Shown here one piece after another: positions 1 to 10,456 of a stretch of 64,000 bases of DNA; position 1 is the first letter of the stretch, and every line of letters starts with the position of its first letter. The notes beneath the pieces were generated by a model. That model saw only the letters and a list, made by a program, of their open reading frames with translations, made no database searches and had not been told where the DNA came from. The stretch spans positions 62,001 through 126,000 of the forward strand of contig LDOQ01000212.1 of assembly GCA_001887945.1 (NCBI GenBank), written 5' to 3'. Made by a program: the position numbers and the translations under genes. The stretch is from Spraguea lophii (lineage: Eukaryota > Microsporidia > Spragueidae).

Positions 1-727
1 TAAAAAAAAATATTTTTGATTCATATTTTTTTAGTAATACTACTTTATATGGATTATTAGTGGTTCCAAATAAAGTAGTGTTTTATCAAAGCACAGAATA
101 GATTTATAACCGAATAAGATTATTTATTTAGTTAAATAAAAGATATCAAAATATCTGTGATAATATCATGAAATGGTGTATATTTATAAAATTATGTAGT
201 TTTCTAAATTATACTCAAATGTTCTATTTTAAGATTATAATAAAAGATATGAACAAAAATCAATCAGCAAGATTATAATATTATAAAAATTATTTTTGAT
301 GTAAATAATGTTTTAACAAAAACATATTTGTTTTTATATACAAGAAATTGTAACATTGGTAAAACTTGTATGAAAAAAGATTAAATAAAAAATTTTTATT
401 ATTTTAGAAAATATTAATAGACAGTTATAATTGAATATAATATATTTTACATTGTATCATTATACTAAATAAATCATTTTTTGGAAATATTTTTTTTGAT
501 GTTGTAGTTTATGTCTATTACGTTTGTGAACAAATATCCTTAATTACTGTTTAAAAGAAGTGTACAAGCTAATCAATTAATTATATATGATGAACAAATC
601 GTTTTATAACAAAAAAAATGTGTATTTATGTCAATCTCTATTAAACTTTGTCATTTCTAGGTAAAAATGGATTAAATTTGGATACAAGAAATTCTTATAA
701 ATACAACAATATAGATACTGATTCATT
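1..727. other. gene-poor AT-rich sequence
   Basis: No credible coding region, tRNA or C-run start signal is visible on either strand. The sequence is almost only A and T runs, unlike the coding blocks of this window. Confidence 0.6.
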
Positions 728-1000
728 TTTTTAATGAAACTTTTATTTATAGAAGTTTCTAACCTACAATAATTTATAACATTTGGTTACTAACGCGTAT
801 CTAAGCTTATATTAACCAGTTTTATTACAGATATGTATTAATTTCCCCATATCTTATTTTCTAAGCATTTTTTCTCTTTCTTGAGAAAAACAAACAAAGC
901 CTCTAAATCGTATAAAAACGTAATTATTATTTTAAGGGAAACGCAGTTTTAGAATATAAAGTTACACATAGGATGTAATAAAATTATATATCAATTTGTA
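728..1000 (-). repeat. decayed tRNA-like SINE copy (reverse orientation)
   Basis: Read on the minus strand this ends in the same tail as the good SINE copies (TATAAATAAAAGTTTCATT type, seen reversed at about 733-756). It then follows the family consensus backwards: a block matching the AAACCAGTTAATAC region at about 819-845, and a GCCTCT..CGT block near 900-910. Divergence is high and the far, tRNA-like end is not recognisable, so the outer border is approximate. Compare the intact copy at 43661-44164. Confidence 0.55.
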
Positions 1001-1754
1001 TTGTAGTTCAATAATAGTAAAATAGAATGGTTTAGATATTTTGATCTAATGTCTGTCAGAAATCGATGATGTTAATGATGTGAACAATTAACTGTTATAT
1101 CAACAAATGGTTGGGTATTAAATGGTTAAACCGGTATGGAAATATAAATATAAGCGAATTGAAAAGATATTTAAATTTATAATATTATTTTTCAGATGTA
1201 TAAAAATTTTAAAATTAAATAAAATATTATTCTTTATAACGAATATTATTCTCTTATTTTCACCGAAATCTTCCATATTTTAATTCACCTAAGAGTAAAG
1301 TTTCTCAGTTTCGTTAAATTTATCACAAAAACATTTTTAATATGTTAAAAATAATAGAACATGGTAGTATTAATAGTATTATACGTATAATATATATATG
1401 TATTATTTATAATTTTAATTTCGTTCGTAGTGTAATATAAAGTAAAACATGAAGTATTACAATAATTATAGTTGTATAATAGAATTGTATTTATTTGACA
1501 GTGAAACATAATATAATATATAGTTACCCAATTTATCAAATCATTCTCTACCAAGTTTAACCAATTTTATTAAACATTTTAATAAAATATTAAATATCAA
1601 TTACTTCTAATATTTAATATTTATTTTGTTAATTGTTAATTTTATTTCATATGTTTATTATTTGACTTATTCAATAAAAATTTATCAAAAAATTTATCAT
1701 TTGTTTGTTTCATATCACAATAACTATTTAATTGTAACAAAGTTGTTATTCATT
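1001..1754. other. gene-poor AT-rich sequence upstream of septin gene
   Basis: I see no gene here. A 69-codon minus-strand reading frame at 1345-1554 is a run of Ile, Tyr, Asn and Thr codons with no start signal and no family features, so I do not count it. Confidence 0.6.
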
Positions 1755-2777
1755 ATGGAGAGTGATGGAATTGGCATACCAAATTTACCTAATCAAAAAT
1801 ATAGTGCGAGTGTTAATGAAGGTATAAAATATAATATAATGATTGCTGGTGGAAATGGAATAGGTAAAACATCGCTTATGAATTTTCTTCTTAATAATGA
1901 GATAATAGAAAAAGATCAGTTTGATTCTTCGGAAATATCTTATATGGAAATGGAGAAAGATGGTGAAAAAATTGTTGGTGAATTTAAAGGAATAAATAAA
2001 ATTTTTAAAATGGAAGAGAAAGAAGAAATATTGGATAAAAGGGTTTTTGAAGAAAGTGAAGTTATTTTTCAGATTACGGAAATTGAAATCAATGAAAGGC
2101 GATTTAATGTAAATTTGACTGTTACTGAAATAGATAATATAGGAGATGGTGTTAATAATAATGGAGTGTTTAATAGTATAGTTAATTTTATAAATTATAA
2201 ATATAAAAAATATTATGAGAATGAGAAACAAACAGTAAATGAAGATAGTATGGATGAAAGAATACATGTGTGTATGTATTTGTTTGAACCGGTAGGAAAT
2301 AAAATTAAACCTATTGATATAAAAATAATGAAAAAATTATCAAAAATATGTAACATTATTCCTGTTATTCCAAAACAAGATGGATATACAGAATTGGAAA
2401 AGGAAATTTTAAAAACAGAAATGAATATTATATTGAAAGAAACAAAGGTTATAAAGAATAATGACTGGTTATCTGAATATTTTTTCCCGTTTTTTGTTGG
2501 TACTGGAGAATCAGTTGGAATAAAACACAGAAATTATGCTTGGGGAACAGCCAATCCAATAGATGATGATTATTCAGATAGTATTAAACTTAAAAATTTG
2601 ATAATAAAGAAAAATTTAATTGACTTGGTAGAGACGACAGAAAAGTTTTATGAAAATTATAAATGTTATGAACTTGCAAAAATAGTAATTGAGGATTTGA
2701 AAAGTTCAAATAAAGAAAAAGAAAGGTGTGCATCATTTATTAATGATTTCATAGGTGATCAACATACTGAAAATTAA
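1755..2777 (+). CDS. septin
   Basis: A 340-residue septin GTPase, expected in membrane-associated filaments at division or cortical sites. The reading frame is open further upstream, but without an ATG before 1755. From that start the P-loop GGNGIGKT lies near residues 31-38. The septin core follows: the RIHVCMYLFEPVG and KPIDIKIMKKLS stretch, then NIIPVIPKQD in the G4 region, then the late septin-unique element ending YAWGTANP. The G3 motif, usually DTPGFGD, reads EIDNIGD, and the G4 motif, usually AKAD, reads PKQD, so nucleotide hydrolysis may be weak or lost. No C-terminal coiled coil is evident and the protein is short for a septin. Family assignment is firm; which septin subgroup is not resolvable from this sequence. 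Confidence 0.88.
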   Translation: MESDGIGIPNLPNQKYSASVNEGIKYNIMIAGGNGIGKTSLMNFLLNNEIIEKDQFDSSEISYMEMEKDGEKIVGEFKGINKIFKMEEKEEILDKRVFEESEVIFQITEIEINERRFNVNLTVTEIDNIGDGVNNNGVFNSIVNFINYKYKKYYENEKQTVNEDSMDERIHVCMYLFEPVGNKIKPIDIKIMKKLSKICNIIPVIPKQDGYTELEKEILKTEMNIILKETKVIKNNDWLSEYFFPFFVGTGESVGIKHRNYAWGTANPIDDDYSDSIKLKNLIIKKNLIDLVETTEKFYENYKCYELAKIVIEDLKSSNKEKERCASFINDFIGDQHTEN

Positions 2778-2801
2778 AAATTAGTTATTTTCTAAAAAGA
2801 T

Positions 2802-2874
2802 TACCCGACGCGGGACTCGAACCCGCGACCCTCAGATTAAGAGTCTGATGCTCTACCGACTGAGCTAGCCGGGC
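2802..2874 (-). tRNA. tRNA-Lys (CTT)
   Basis: Read on the minus strand this folds as a full 73-nt tRNA. The acceptor stem GCCCGGC pairs with GTCGGGT. The D-arm begins TAGCTCAGTCGG (A box). The anticodon stem-loop is TCAGA-CTCTTAA-TCTGA with anticodon CTT, and the T-arm GCGGG-TTCGAGT-CCCGC is perfect (B box). No intron and no encoded CCA. A short T-run follows the 3' end on the minus strand and would serve as the Pol III terminator. It is convergent with the septin gene, 24 bases away. Confidence 0.97.
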
Positions 2875-3140
2875 TTGAATTTAGTCTAATAGGAGTACAA
2901 ATACGAATATAATATTAACAATATTTATTTTACTTAAATATTAAAACAAATAAGTTAAATAAATAATATATTGTTAATTGTTTAATTGTAATATTTTTAT
3001 AATTTATAACATATTCAGGATATTTTATTAAAAAGTTTATCATCAGAATATATTTTGAAACATTTTTCAAATGGGTAATTGTTTTATGTCAAAATTTTTG
3101 TTTTAATTTCTGCATATAATATTTAAGTTACTTACCCCTT

Positions 3141-4550
3141 ATGATATACGATTTAGGAAAAACAATTGGAGATACTTTAAATGGATTACTTAATGTAACT
3201 ATTACAGATAATATAATAGATGAAACAATAACTTCTGTATGTAGAGAATTACTTCAGTCAAATGTTAGTCCTATACAAGTAAATTATTTACGTACTCAGT
3301 TAAATAAGAAATTAAAAGAAGAAAAGATTTTAAAAGGTGCAAATAAAGCAAAAGTTGTTTATAATGCTGTCTTTGATGAGCTTGTTGAACTTATTGATCC
3401 TAAAATTGAAGCATTTACACCTAAGAAGAATTCAACAAATGTTGTAGTGTTCGTTGGTCTACAGGGTGCTGGTAAAACTACAAATATTTGTAAATATGCC
3501 AATTATTACAAGAAAAAGGGATTTAAAACAGGTTTGGTTTGTGCAGATACTTTTAGAGCAGGAGCATTCGATCAACTGAGACAAAATGCTATGAAAATTA
3601 ATGTTCCATTTTATGGGTGTGAAGAAAAAGATCCTGTAAAAGTTGCATCTACTGGTGTTGAAAAATTCAAAGAACAAAAATGTGAATTAATCTTGGTTGA
3701 TACTTCAGGAAGACACACACAAGAAACAGATCTTTTCAATGAGATGAAAGATATTATAAATGCCGTATCTCCTAATAACATAGTTTTTGTGATGGATGCT
3801 GGAATTGGTCAAGTGGCACAAACACATGCTGAAGGATTTAAAAATGCTGTTAATGTAGGTTCTATAATACTTACAAAACTTGATGGTAGTAATAAAGCTG
3901 GTGGCGCCATAAGTTCTGTTGCATCGACACATTGCCCAATAGAATTTGTGGGTGTAGGTGAAGGAATGGAAGATTTAGAGAAATTTGATGCAAAAAGATT
4001 TATAAATAAAATATTAGGTAAAGGTGATTTAGCAGGTCTTATGGAAAAGGTTAGTGATCTAAATATTGATGAAAAAGAAGTTATTAGAAAAATTGAAAAG
4101 GGAATTTACACAATAAAAGATTTCAATGAACAACTTCACCAAATCATGGCTTTAGGACCCCTTGGTAAAATTATGGAAATGCTTCCTGGTTTTGGAAATC
4201 TCCCAATCCCAGATGAAAATATGTTTAAAAAGATGGTTATTGTTTTTGATTCATTTACCAGGAAAGAATTAGAATCTGATGGAACATGCTTTAAACAACA
4301 ACCTACAAGAATGTTGAGAGTAGCAAAAGGAAGTGGAACAACAGTAAAAGATGTATCAACTGTTTTGATGCAATACCAACAGATGGCATCTATAATGAAA
4401 AAGATAGGCAGTCAACCAGGTCTATTGAATTTCATGAACAAAGATCCATCTAAAATGAGTTTAACTGAAAAATCCAAATTAAAAAGACAAGCAGGTAGTA
4501 TGTTCTCCAAAGATTTTATGAACAGTCTTCAAGGATATTTTGGTGCTTAG
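3141..4550 (+). CDS. SRP54: signal recognition particle 54 kDa subunit (SRP54)
   Basis: GTPase subunit of the signal recognition particle, which binds signal peptides on the ribosome and docks with the SRP receptor at the ER. The 469-residue protein has the usual order. The N domain is at 1-95. The G domain has P-loop GLQGAGKTT (106-114), DTSGRH (from 187) and TKLDG (from 245). The methionine-rich M domain runs from about 295, with MALGPLGKIMEMLPGFG and a C-terminal MFSKDFMNSLQG stretch. Length matches the eukaryotic family once the Gly/Met tail is trimmed. The ATG is preceded by CCCC at 3135-3138, the start-proximal C-run common in this window. Its divergent neighbour is the tRNA-Lys gene. 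Confidence 0.97.
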   Translation: MIYDLGKTIGDTLNGLLNVTITDNIIDETITSVCRELLQSNVSPIQVNYLRTQLNKKLKEEKILKGANKAKVVYNAVFDELVELIDPKIEAFTPKKNSTNVVVFVGLQGAGKTTNICKYANYYKKKGFKTGLVCADTFRAGAFDQLRQNAMKINVPFYGCEEKDPVKVASTGVEKFKEQKCELILVDTSGRHTQETDLFNEMKDIINAVSPNNIVFVMDAGIGQVAQTHAEGFKNAVNVGSIILTKLDGSNKAGGAISSVASTHCPIEFVGVGEGMEDLEKFDAKRFINKILGKGDLAGLMEKVSDLNIDEKEVIRKIEKGIYTIKDFNEQLHQIMALGPLGKIMEMLPGFGNLPIPDENMFKKMVIVFDSFTRKELESDGTCFKQQPTRMLRVAKGSGTTVKDVSTVLMQYQQMASIMKKIGSQPGLLNFMNKDPSKMSLTEKSKLKRQAGSMFSKDFMNSLQGYFGA

Positions 4551-5370
4551 ATAAAATTAAACTCTTATTACATCTATTTTTTTATAGAAAATAATTATTT
4601 ATTTTTTTAAATTTCTAATCTTTCCTCTGGTTTTATAATTAAAATTAATTATCTTTGTTCTTTTTTTTAAAGAGATGGAAAAAAAATATTAAAATTAAAT
4701 TATCTGGCAAATTTTTATTTCTGGAATTTTTAACAATTTATTTATTAAATCCTTTATATATCTTAAAATAAAAAATAAAATAATGTTTTAACATCTATAT
4801 TATATAAAAAAACACGATTATATCGTTAAAACTCATTATTATTAAAATAATGATAAATAAATTATTGGTATTGGATTGTATAATCATGTTTCATATTATA
4901 AAATAATCGAAATTTTTTGTGTAATATGTTTTACATGAAATAACTTTAAAATATTGTATTTTGTTTTTGCACATCTTTAGTTATTTTCTTTATTCAATAA
5001 CTTTAGATATGAAAAAATTATAAATCTAACTTTTATATATGTTTTTTATTGTTTTCTAATACATTAAACGTTTTATATTTTTTTATCTTTTGATTAAACT
5101 TATTATTCAACATTTTTAAGAAACCAATAATCTCTGAACATGATGAGCGTAATCAGTTGGTATGCTTTGGTAATAATTAAACTATTTATCTCTAAAAAAT
5201 ATTTAGTTTATAATTTAAATTTTTATTATTATTGTTAAATAATATATAAATATTTTTCTAATACTCATATATGCTAAATAATATTTGATATTATTAGAAA
5301 ATATTTTTTCTTTCTTCTTTTTAAACCAGAAAATATTTTTTAAAAAAAATAATTTTTTTTCATCCCAACA
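4551..5370. other. intergenic region, SRP54 to eS6
   Basis: About 820 bases of A/T-rich sequence with no supported gene. A stretch near 5120-5165 faintly resembles the distal part of the SINE family, but too weakly to call. The last 30 bases hold a T-rich tract and the CCC at 5364-5366, likely the eS6 start signal. Confidence 0.5.
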
Positions 5371-6087
5371 ATGAAGGTAAGTTTTTAGTTTTAATTTTAG
5401 CTTAACATTTCATATCCTACAAATGGTACTCATAAGACATTTAAACTGGATTTTAAGGCAGAACAAAGATTATACGGTAAGAAAACATTGGATACTTTTG
5501 ATGGTAGTATCATTAAACCAGAATGGGAAGGACTTCAATTTCAGATTACTGGAGGAAGTGATGTTCAAGGATTTCCAATGATCAAGACATTATTAACTGA
5601 TAAAAGAAAGAAATTACTTTTGAAAAAAGGTGATAAGGGATTTAAGCCAGTTAATAGAAAAGGTTTAAGAAAGAGAAAAACCGTTAGAGGAAGTATTATT
5701 GCTTCTGATATTTCTATGGTATGTGTATCTCTTATAGATGCAAAAGAAGTTGCTATTGAAGGATTGACTGATGTAGTAGTTGGTGCAACCCACTGGCCTA
5801 AGAGATTTAATAAGCTAAAAGCAAAGGCTGGATTTTCAGAGGATGCTGATGTTACTGCAGAGCAGGTCTTGAAAGTCATCAAAGATGCGATATTAGAAGT
5901 AAATGGAGGTGATATTAAAAAATTACCAAAATTGAAAGTATCAAGATATCAAACAGAAAAACAAAAAGAAAGAAAGGCTGAAAAGATTAAGTTGATAGAA
6001 GAAAGAAAGAAGAAGTCTGAGAAGGAAAGAGCAGATTTCTTGAAAAAGTATCCAGATTGGCAAAAAAAATTTGCAACTAAAGCTTAA
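5371..6087 (+). CDS. RPS6: 40S ribosomal protein eS6, with one intron
   Basis: Small-subunit ribosomal protein eS6. The coding sequence is join(5371..5376, 5401..6087), giving 230 residues. Exon 1 encodes only Met-Lys. Exon 2 resumes with LNISYPTNGTHKTFKLD, which matches the eS6 amino terminus (MKLNISFPATGCQK in animals). Without splicing, translation would stop at TAG six codons in. Later family blocks are visible: ISGG-like ITGGSDVQGFPM, the KRKTVRG motif, and a basic Lys/Glu-rich C-terminal helix ending near WQKKFATKA. The C-terminal phosphorylated tail of animal S6 is missing. CCC lies 5 bases before the ATG. It converges with the pseudouridine synthase gene 74 bases downstream. Confidence 0.95.
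5377..5400 (+). other. 24-nt spliceosomal intron in RPS6
   Basis: The intron begins GTAAGT and ends TTTTAG, with a TTAAT stretch close to the 3' splice site that could hold the branchpoint. It sits after codon 2 in phase 0, a place where microsporidian ribosomal-protein introns are often found. Removing it restores the conserved eS6 start. The window also encodes the branchpoint-binding protein, consistent with an active spliceosome. Confidence 0.9.
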
Positions 6088-6161
6088 AAATAAAGTTTTT
6101 TATTTTTAAAATTTTTATTTCAATGAAAGTTTTGCACGGTTTTTAATATTTCAAAAAAATT

Positions 6162-7100
6162 TTATTTTAAAAATTCTTCAGCCCAATTAGGCAATGGAGC
6201 TTCATACACTGTTCCATTAATTTCATATCTATATGCATGTAAAAATAAATCATAATGTAAATTTTTAAAAGCTTTTGTATTTGTACCTCTACAATTTTTA
6301 AGAATAAATTCTTCTTCATAATTTTCACCTTTTGTTTTACATTCTTCGTATTCAAAGAAATATTCTTTATTCTCAGAATATATTAAATCATTTACGATAG
6401 GATAACCCAAATATTGTAAATGTACTCTTATTTGATGAGATCTGCCCGTAATTGGTCTACACTCAACCAGAGAATGACCATTTTTATATGTTAATAATTT
6501 AAATTCTGTTATTGCCTCTTTACCATTCTCGGATATAAAATTTTTGTTTGTTAACGTTTTTTCAATGTTTTTATTTACCGTAATTTCATCAATGAATTTT
6601 CCTTTCACCTTCGCTACGTATGTTTTTTTAATTTTCCCATTCTTAATCATTTTATGGTATTTATCGGGATTATTGATACAAAGTATGAGTACTCCAGATG
6701 TTGGTACATCCAATCTATTTATACAAGACAATCGTCCATAATCTTTTAATAATTCGGTTATTGAAAAATAAAAATATCCTGTAGTTGGATGACAAGCAAT
6801 ACCAGAAGGTTTATTTACAATTATAAAATCCTTTTCTTTATAAATAATTGGTATTTCAATAGGAACAGGTTCATGGCAATGTACTTTATGTTGTATTGTA
6901 TCATTAGCCTTCAACACATAATCAATATCTACTATTTTATTATTTATTTTTACAACACCTATTCGTATTGCTTCAATATAATAGTTGGAATCTCTTACAG
7001 AATATCTTTCATTTAGAAAATCTAATAATTTTTTATTCCACCAAGCACCTTTAACAGTTTGAGAAAATGTATTAAAATATATTTGATTGTTATTTTCCAT
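6162..7100 (-). CDS. RluA-family pseudouridine synthase (Rib2/Pus9-like)
   Basis: 312 residues, an enzyme that converts uridine to pseudouridine in RNA. An N-terminal S4-like segment (IRIGVVKINNKIVDIDYVLKAND, about 44-66) precedes the catalytic domain, which contains DFIIVNKPSGIACHPTTG and the signature CINRLDVPTSGVLIL with the catalytic Asp. TGRSHQIRVHLQYLGYPIVND follows. The lead-in with WWNKKLLDFL and the HEPVPIE stretch resemble yeast Pus9/Rib2, the tRNA U32 synthases; that substrate is inferred from family resemblance. No deaminase domain is fused. The chosen ATG is the first in frame and no C-run stands before it. Confidence 0.88.
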   Translation of the reverse strand: MENNNQIYFNTFSQTVKGAWWNKKLLDFLNERYSVRDSNYYIEAIRIGVVKINNKIVDIDYVLKANDTIQHKVHCHEPVPIEIPIIYKEKDFIIVNKPSGIACHPTTGYFYFSITELLKDYGRLSCINRLDVPTSGVLILCINNPDKYHKMIKNGKIKKTYVAKVKGKFIDEITVNKNIEKTLTNKNFISENGKEAITEFKLLTYKNGHSLVECRPITGRSHQIRVHLQYLGYPIVNDLIYSENKEYFFEYEECKTKGENYEEEFILKNCRGTNTKAFKNLHYDLFLHAYRYEINGTVYEAPLPNWAEEFLK

Positions 7101-7698
7101 ATGGATATAAAATATAAATAAAAAATATATTTTAAAAAACTGTTATAAAATATTTGAAAAAAAATTTTGTAAATTTTTCTATAAAAAACAATAAAAAGTA
7201 AGAAAGCATAAATACAACAAATTTATCGGTTTAACAATAAAATAGATTGATGTGATAATTATATTCTAAATTATGAACTTTAGAACACTTACTTAAAAGT
7301 TTTAATAACATCTTTTTTTATTTTGAAATAATTCTTCATTATCGTTATTTCATTATTTGTATTTTCTATTTATTTTTGAATTAATAAAATATATAATATG
7401 ATATTTATTTATACCATGAAATTAGTGTATAATTGTTTAATAAAAATAATTAAAATATGATTTTCACTATAAATTTCCATATAAATGCTAAAAGGAGATT
7501 TAAAATATTTAATCATATGATATATACGACAATAATTGTGTTATTTATGATTTAAAATACTTTCTTAATCATTATTACGATTTATAAAAGATAGAAAACC
7601 ATATAATAACCGTATATAACCGTCTTGTTAGAAAAATTAGTGGAATATCAACATAGAAATTAAGATATTTGAATTTATTTATTATTTTAATAAATAAT
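7101..7698. other. intergenic region
   Basis: About 600 bases of A/T-rich sequence without a credible reading frame, RNA gene or start-proximal C-run. Confidence 0.6.
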
Positions 7699-8430
7699 TC
7701 ATGTTATATTTACTTCTGTTAATTCATTATCATTCTCACCAAATATATTAAGTTTAGATATCATCTTACTATACCAATTTTGATATAAAATCCATATGCC
7801 TATACTTATATATATTGAAAGAACAACATCTACGGTGTAATGAATACGTCCTAATAATAAAAATATAATACTTGTCATAGCCAACAACCAAACAATAACA
7901 TTCATTATAATATTATAATAAAAATTATTAAAATATTTATATGATGTACATGTAAAAGCCAAAAACATACAAATAAGAGTATGTCCACTATATATATTAT
8001 CACCACATCTACTAAAATTAAATTCAGAAAGAATACTACTTTTATCAACCTTAAAACATTCTTTATTGGGATCTGGTAAATTTGTAACAGCTAAAGTTGT
8101 CATTCGTATAAAATATCCAATAGATATACAACATATCAATCTAAAAGATATTTGAAGAGCATCTCTGTTTGTAAAAATTAAAATTATTGTAATTGCTAGA
8201 AGTATATACATTGAACTATCAATAATTACAAAAGAATAATAATATCCAAATGTCTCAAAAAATAGATCAGGTAGAGGTTCATATTTATTATTATCCAATG
8301 ACCAATGAGAAGCTATATTCGAAAAAATATTACACCCAATAAGTATTAATACCATACAAAAAAATATTTGAAGAATTGCGAGTGTTGATTTTTTTGTAAT
8401 TTTATAATAATCTAAAATATTTTGAATCAT
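7699..8430 (-). CDS. sphingomyelin synthase-like PAP2_C membrane enzyme
   Basis: 243 residues with about six hydrophobic segments. The family motifs of sphingomyelin or ceramide-phosphoethanolamine synthases are present: RCGDNIYSGHT (141-151) and GRIHYTVDV (194-202). These supply the expected catalytic triad His150, His197 and Asp201. Such enzymes move a phosphocholine or phosphoethanolamine head group onto ceramide in Golgi or ER membranes; the head group used here cannot be told. It is short because the N-terminal SAM domain of animal enzymes is absent. ACCC lies about 15 bases before the ATG. LCB2 at 31453-32889 supplies the first step of the same lipid pathway. Confidence 0.85.
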   Translation of the reverse strand: MIQNILDYYKITKKSTLAILQIFFCMVLILIGCNIFSNIASHWSLDNNKYEPLPDLFFETFGYYYSFVIIDSSMYILLAITIILIFTNRDALQISFRLICCISIGYFIRMTTLAVTNLPDPNKECFKVDKSSILSEFNFSRCGDNIYSGHTLICMFLAFTCTSYKYFNNFYYNIIMNVIVWLLAMTSIIFLLLGRIHYTVDVVLSIYISIGIWILYQNWYSKMISKLNIFGENDNELTEVNIT

Positions 8431-8911
8431 TTTCCTTTTAAGGGTTATGTTTAATTAATAAAATTTAAAAAAGATCTTGTTTTTTATTCTTTTACGTTTA
8501 TTTTTATTGAAATATGAAAATATATGAAGTAACATATATTGTATAATGGAAAAGAAAAAAATAGGTAATGGGAAATTAGAATTTTAGATATATTTTTAAT
8601 AAATCATATTAGAAAAAATGATATATTTAGAAACAAATTGTATATTTATTTGTTTATAAATTTATGAGTTATTGTTTGTAAGATATTTTTATAATTAAAT
8701 TACTGTAAACGTCGTTTTAAAAAGATTTTATTTCTTTTTTTATTAAAAACCAATTATTTAAAGTAACAAATCTTTATCACAGTCATAATAATAATTTATT
8801 ACTTTAAAATAAATATTTATTGGATATTTTTAAAACAAACAAATATTTTTATGACATCTATCAATTTATTTGTAGATTATTTATATTTATTAAAATACAA
8901 ATAAATTGATA
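8431..8911. other. divergent intergenic region
   Basis: About 480 bases between the minus-strand lipid enzyme and the plus-strand PGI gene. It must hold both promoters. Apart from the ACCC next to the minus-strand start I can name no element. Confidence 0.5.
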
Positions 8912-10456
8912 ATGGAAATAAAGGACTTGTTTAAGAATGATAAAGAAAGGTTGGAAAAGTTAAGCAGAGAAATAAAAATAGGTGATGAGATGATATATTA
9001 TGATTATTCAAAAACCCATATAGATAATGAGAATTTACAAAAATACTATAAAATTTTTGAAGCAAAAAAGGAAGAAATTGCTAAGATGAAAAATAGAGAA
9101 AATATAAATTTTACTGAAAATAGAAAAGTTTTACATATTTCTTTAAGAAGTGGAAATGTTATAAAAAATTTAAAAGGAGAAAATGTGGAGTTGGAAAATG
9201 AAGAGATTGAGGTGTATAATGAATTGTGCAAGATTAAGGAATTTACAGAAGAGTTTAAATATGGAAGTTTGAAAGGTTGTACTGGAAAAAGAATAAATAC
9301 GGTAGTTAATATAGGAATAGGTGGAAGTGATCTCGGGCCTAGAATGGTATGTAATGCGTTACAGCAATATAAACAGAAAGATACAAAGGTACATTTTATT
9401 ACGAATGTAGATCCAACAGATACGTATCTAACATTTGAAAAAATAGATCCGGAAGAAACTTTATTTTTAATAGTATCAAAAACATTTACGACTTTAGAAA
9501 CATTGACAAATGCGAGGTTAGCAAGAAAATTAATATGCGAGAAATTAAATAAAGACGAAAAAGAGGTATCTAAACATCATTTTATTGCTGTGAGTGCAAA
9601 TATAGAAAAAGTAAAAGAATTTGGAATTGAAAAAAGATTTACCATGTGGGATTATGTTGGTGGGAGATATTCATTGTGGAGTGCTGTTGGCTTATCTATT
9701 TCACTGTTCGTAGGGTTTGATAATTTCTTAGCTCTTTTAGAAGGTGCATCAATTGCAGATGATCATTTCTTTAATTCAAAAATTATTGAAAACATCCCAG
9801 TATTACATTCAATCGTTGAGATATTTTATAACAATGAACTTAATTACAATAACAAATGTATTATTACGTATGATCAATATTTAGTAGATTTTACTTCTTA
9901 TCTTCAACAAGCAGAAATGGAGAGTAACGGTAAAACAGCAACAAAATATGGAAATACAGATAAAGACACTGGAATGATAATATGGGGAGGGTTAGGAACA
10001 AATTCGCAACACTCTTTTTTCCAATTAATTCATCAAGGAACAAGGAAGATTCTTTGTGAATTTTTATGCTCACTGAAATCCTTAAATGATTATAAGATTA
10101 ATGATTCACTCCATAAACATCTTTATTCTAATTTTGTGGCTCAAGGAAGAGCTTTGATGGCCGGGAAACATGATAATAATATGTATAAAAATTTTAATGG
10201 AAATAAACCTACAATAAGTATTGTATATTCAAAATTAACCCCATCAGTATTAGGAGCTTTGATAGCGATGTACGAACATAAAATATATTTACAAGGATTG
10301 TATTGGAATATAAATTCATTTGATCAATTTGGTGTAGAACTGGGTAAAGTACTTGCTAAAGAAACATTCAATCAATTAAATGGTGAGAAGAAAGATGAGA
10401 TGATAGATCCCTCAACATCTAAAATGATAGATTTATTTTTAAAACAAAATAAATAA
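8912..10456 (+). CDS. PGI1: glucose-6-phosphate isomerase
   Basis: Glycolytic enzyme interconverting glucose 6-phosphate and fructose 6-phosphate. 514 residues, close to the family norm. Visible blocks: NIGIGGSDLGPRMV in the sugar-phosphate site, SKTFTTLET, the first family signature DYVGGRYSLWSAVGLS, then EMESNGK, WGGLGTNSQHSFFQLIHQG with the active-site Glu/Gln and His, and the second signature FDQFGVELGKVLA. The frame opens two codons earlier at a TTG; ATG at 8912 is the real first Met. No C-run precedes it. The window also holds phosphoglycerate mutase, another glycolytic step. Confidence 0.97.
   Translation: MEIKDLFKNDKERLEKLSREIKIGDEMIYYDYSKTHIDNENLQKYYKIFEAKKEEIAKMKNRENINFTENRKVLHISLRSGNVIKNLKGENVELENEEIEVYNELCKIKEFTEEFKYGSLKGCTGKRINTVVNIGIGGSDLGPRMVCNALQQYKQKDTKVHFITNVDPTDTYLTFEKIDPEETLFLIVSKTFTTLETLTNARLARKLICEKLNKDEKEVSKHHFIAVSANIEKVKEFGIEKRFTMWDYVGGRYSLWSAVGLSISLFVGFDNFLALLEGASIADDHFFNSKIIENIPVLHSIVEIFYNNELNYNNKCIITYDQYLVDFTSYLQQAEMESNGKTATKYGNTDKDTGMIIWGGLGTNSQHSFFQLIHQGTRKILCEFLCSLKSLNDYKINDSLHKHLYSNFVAQGRALMAGKHDNNMYKNFNGNKPTISIVYSKLTPSVLGALIAMYEHKIYLQGLYWNINSFDQFGVELGKVLAKETFNQLNGEKKDEMIDPSTSKMIDLFLKQNK

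Noticed and set aside
1345..1554. 69-codon minus-strand frame
   Set aside because: Low-complexity Ile/Tyr/Asn/Thr codons in A/T-rich intergenic DNA, no start signal.
5120..5170. Possible further SINE fragment (AAGAAACCAATAAT...GATGAGCG)
   Set aside because: Only a loose match to the distal SINE block, without tail or neighbouring blocks.
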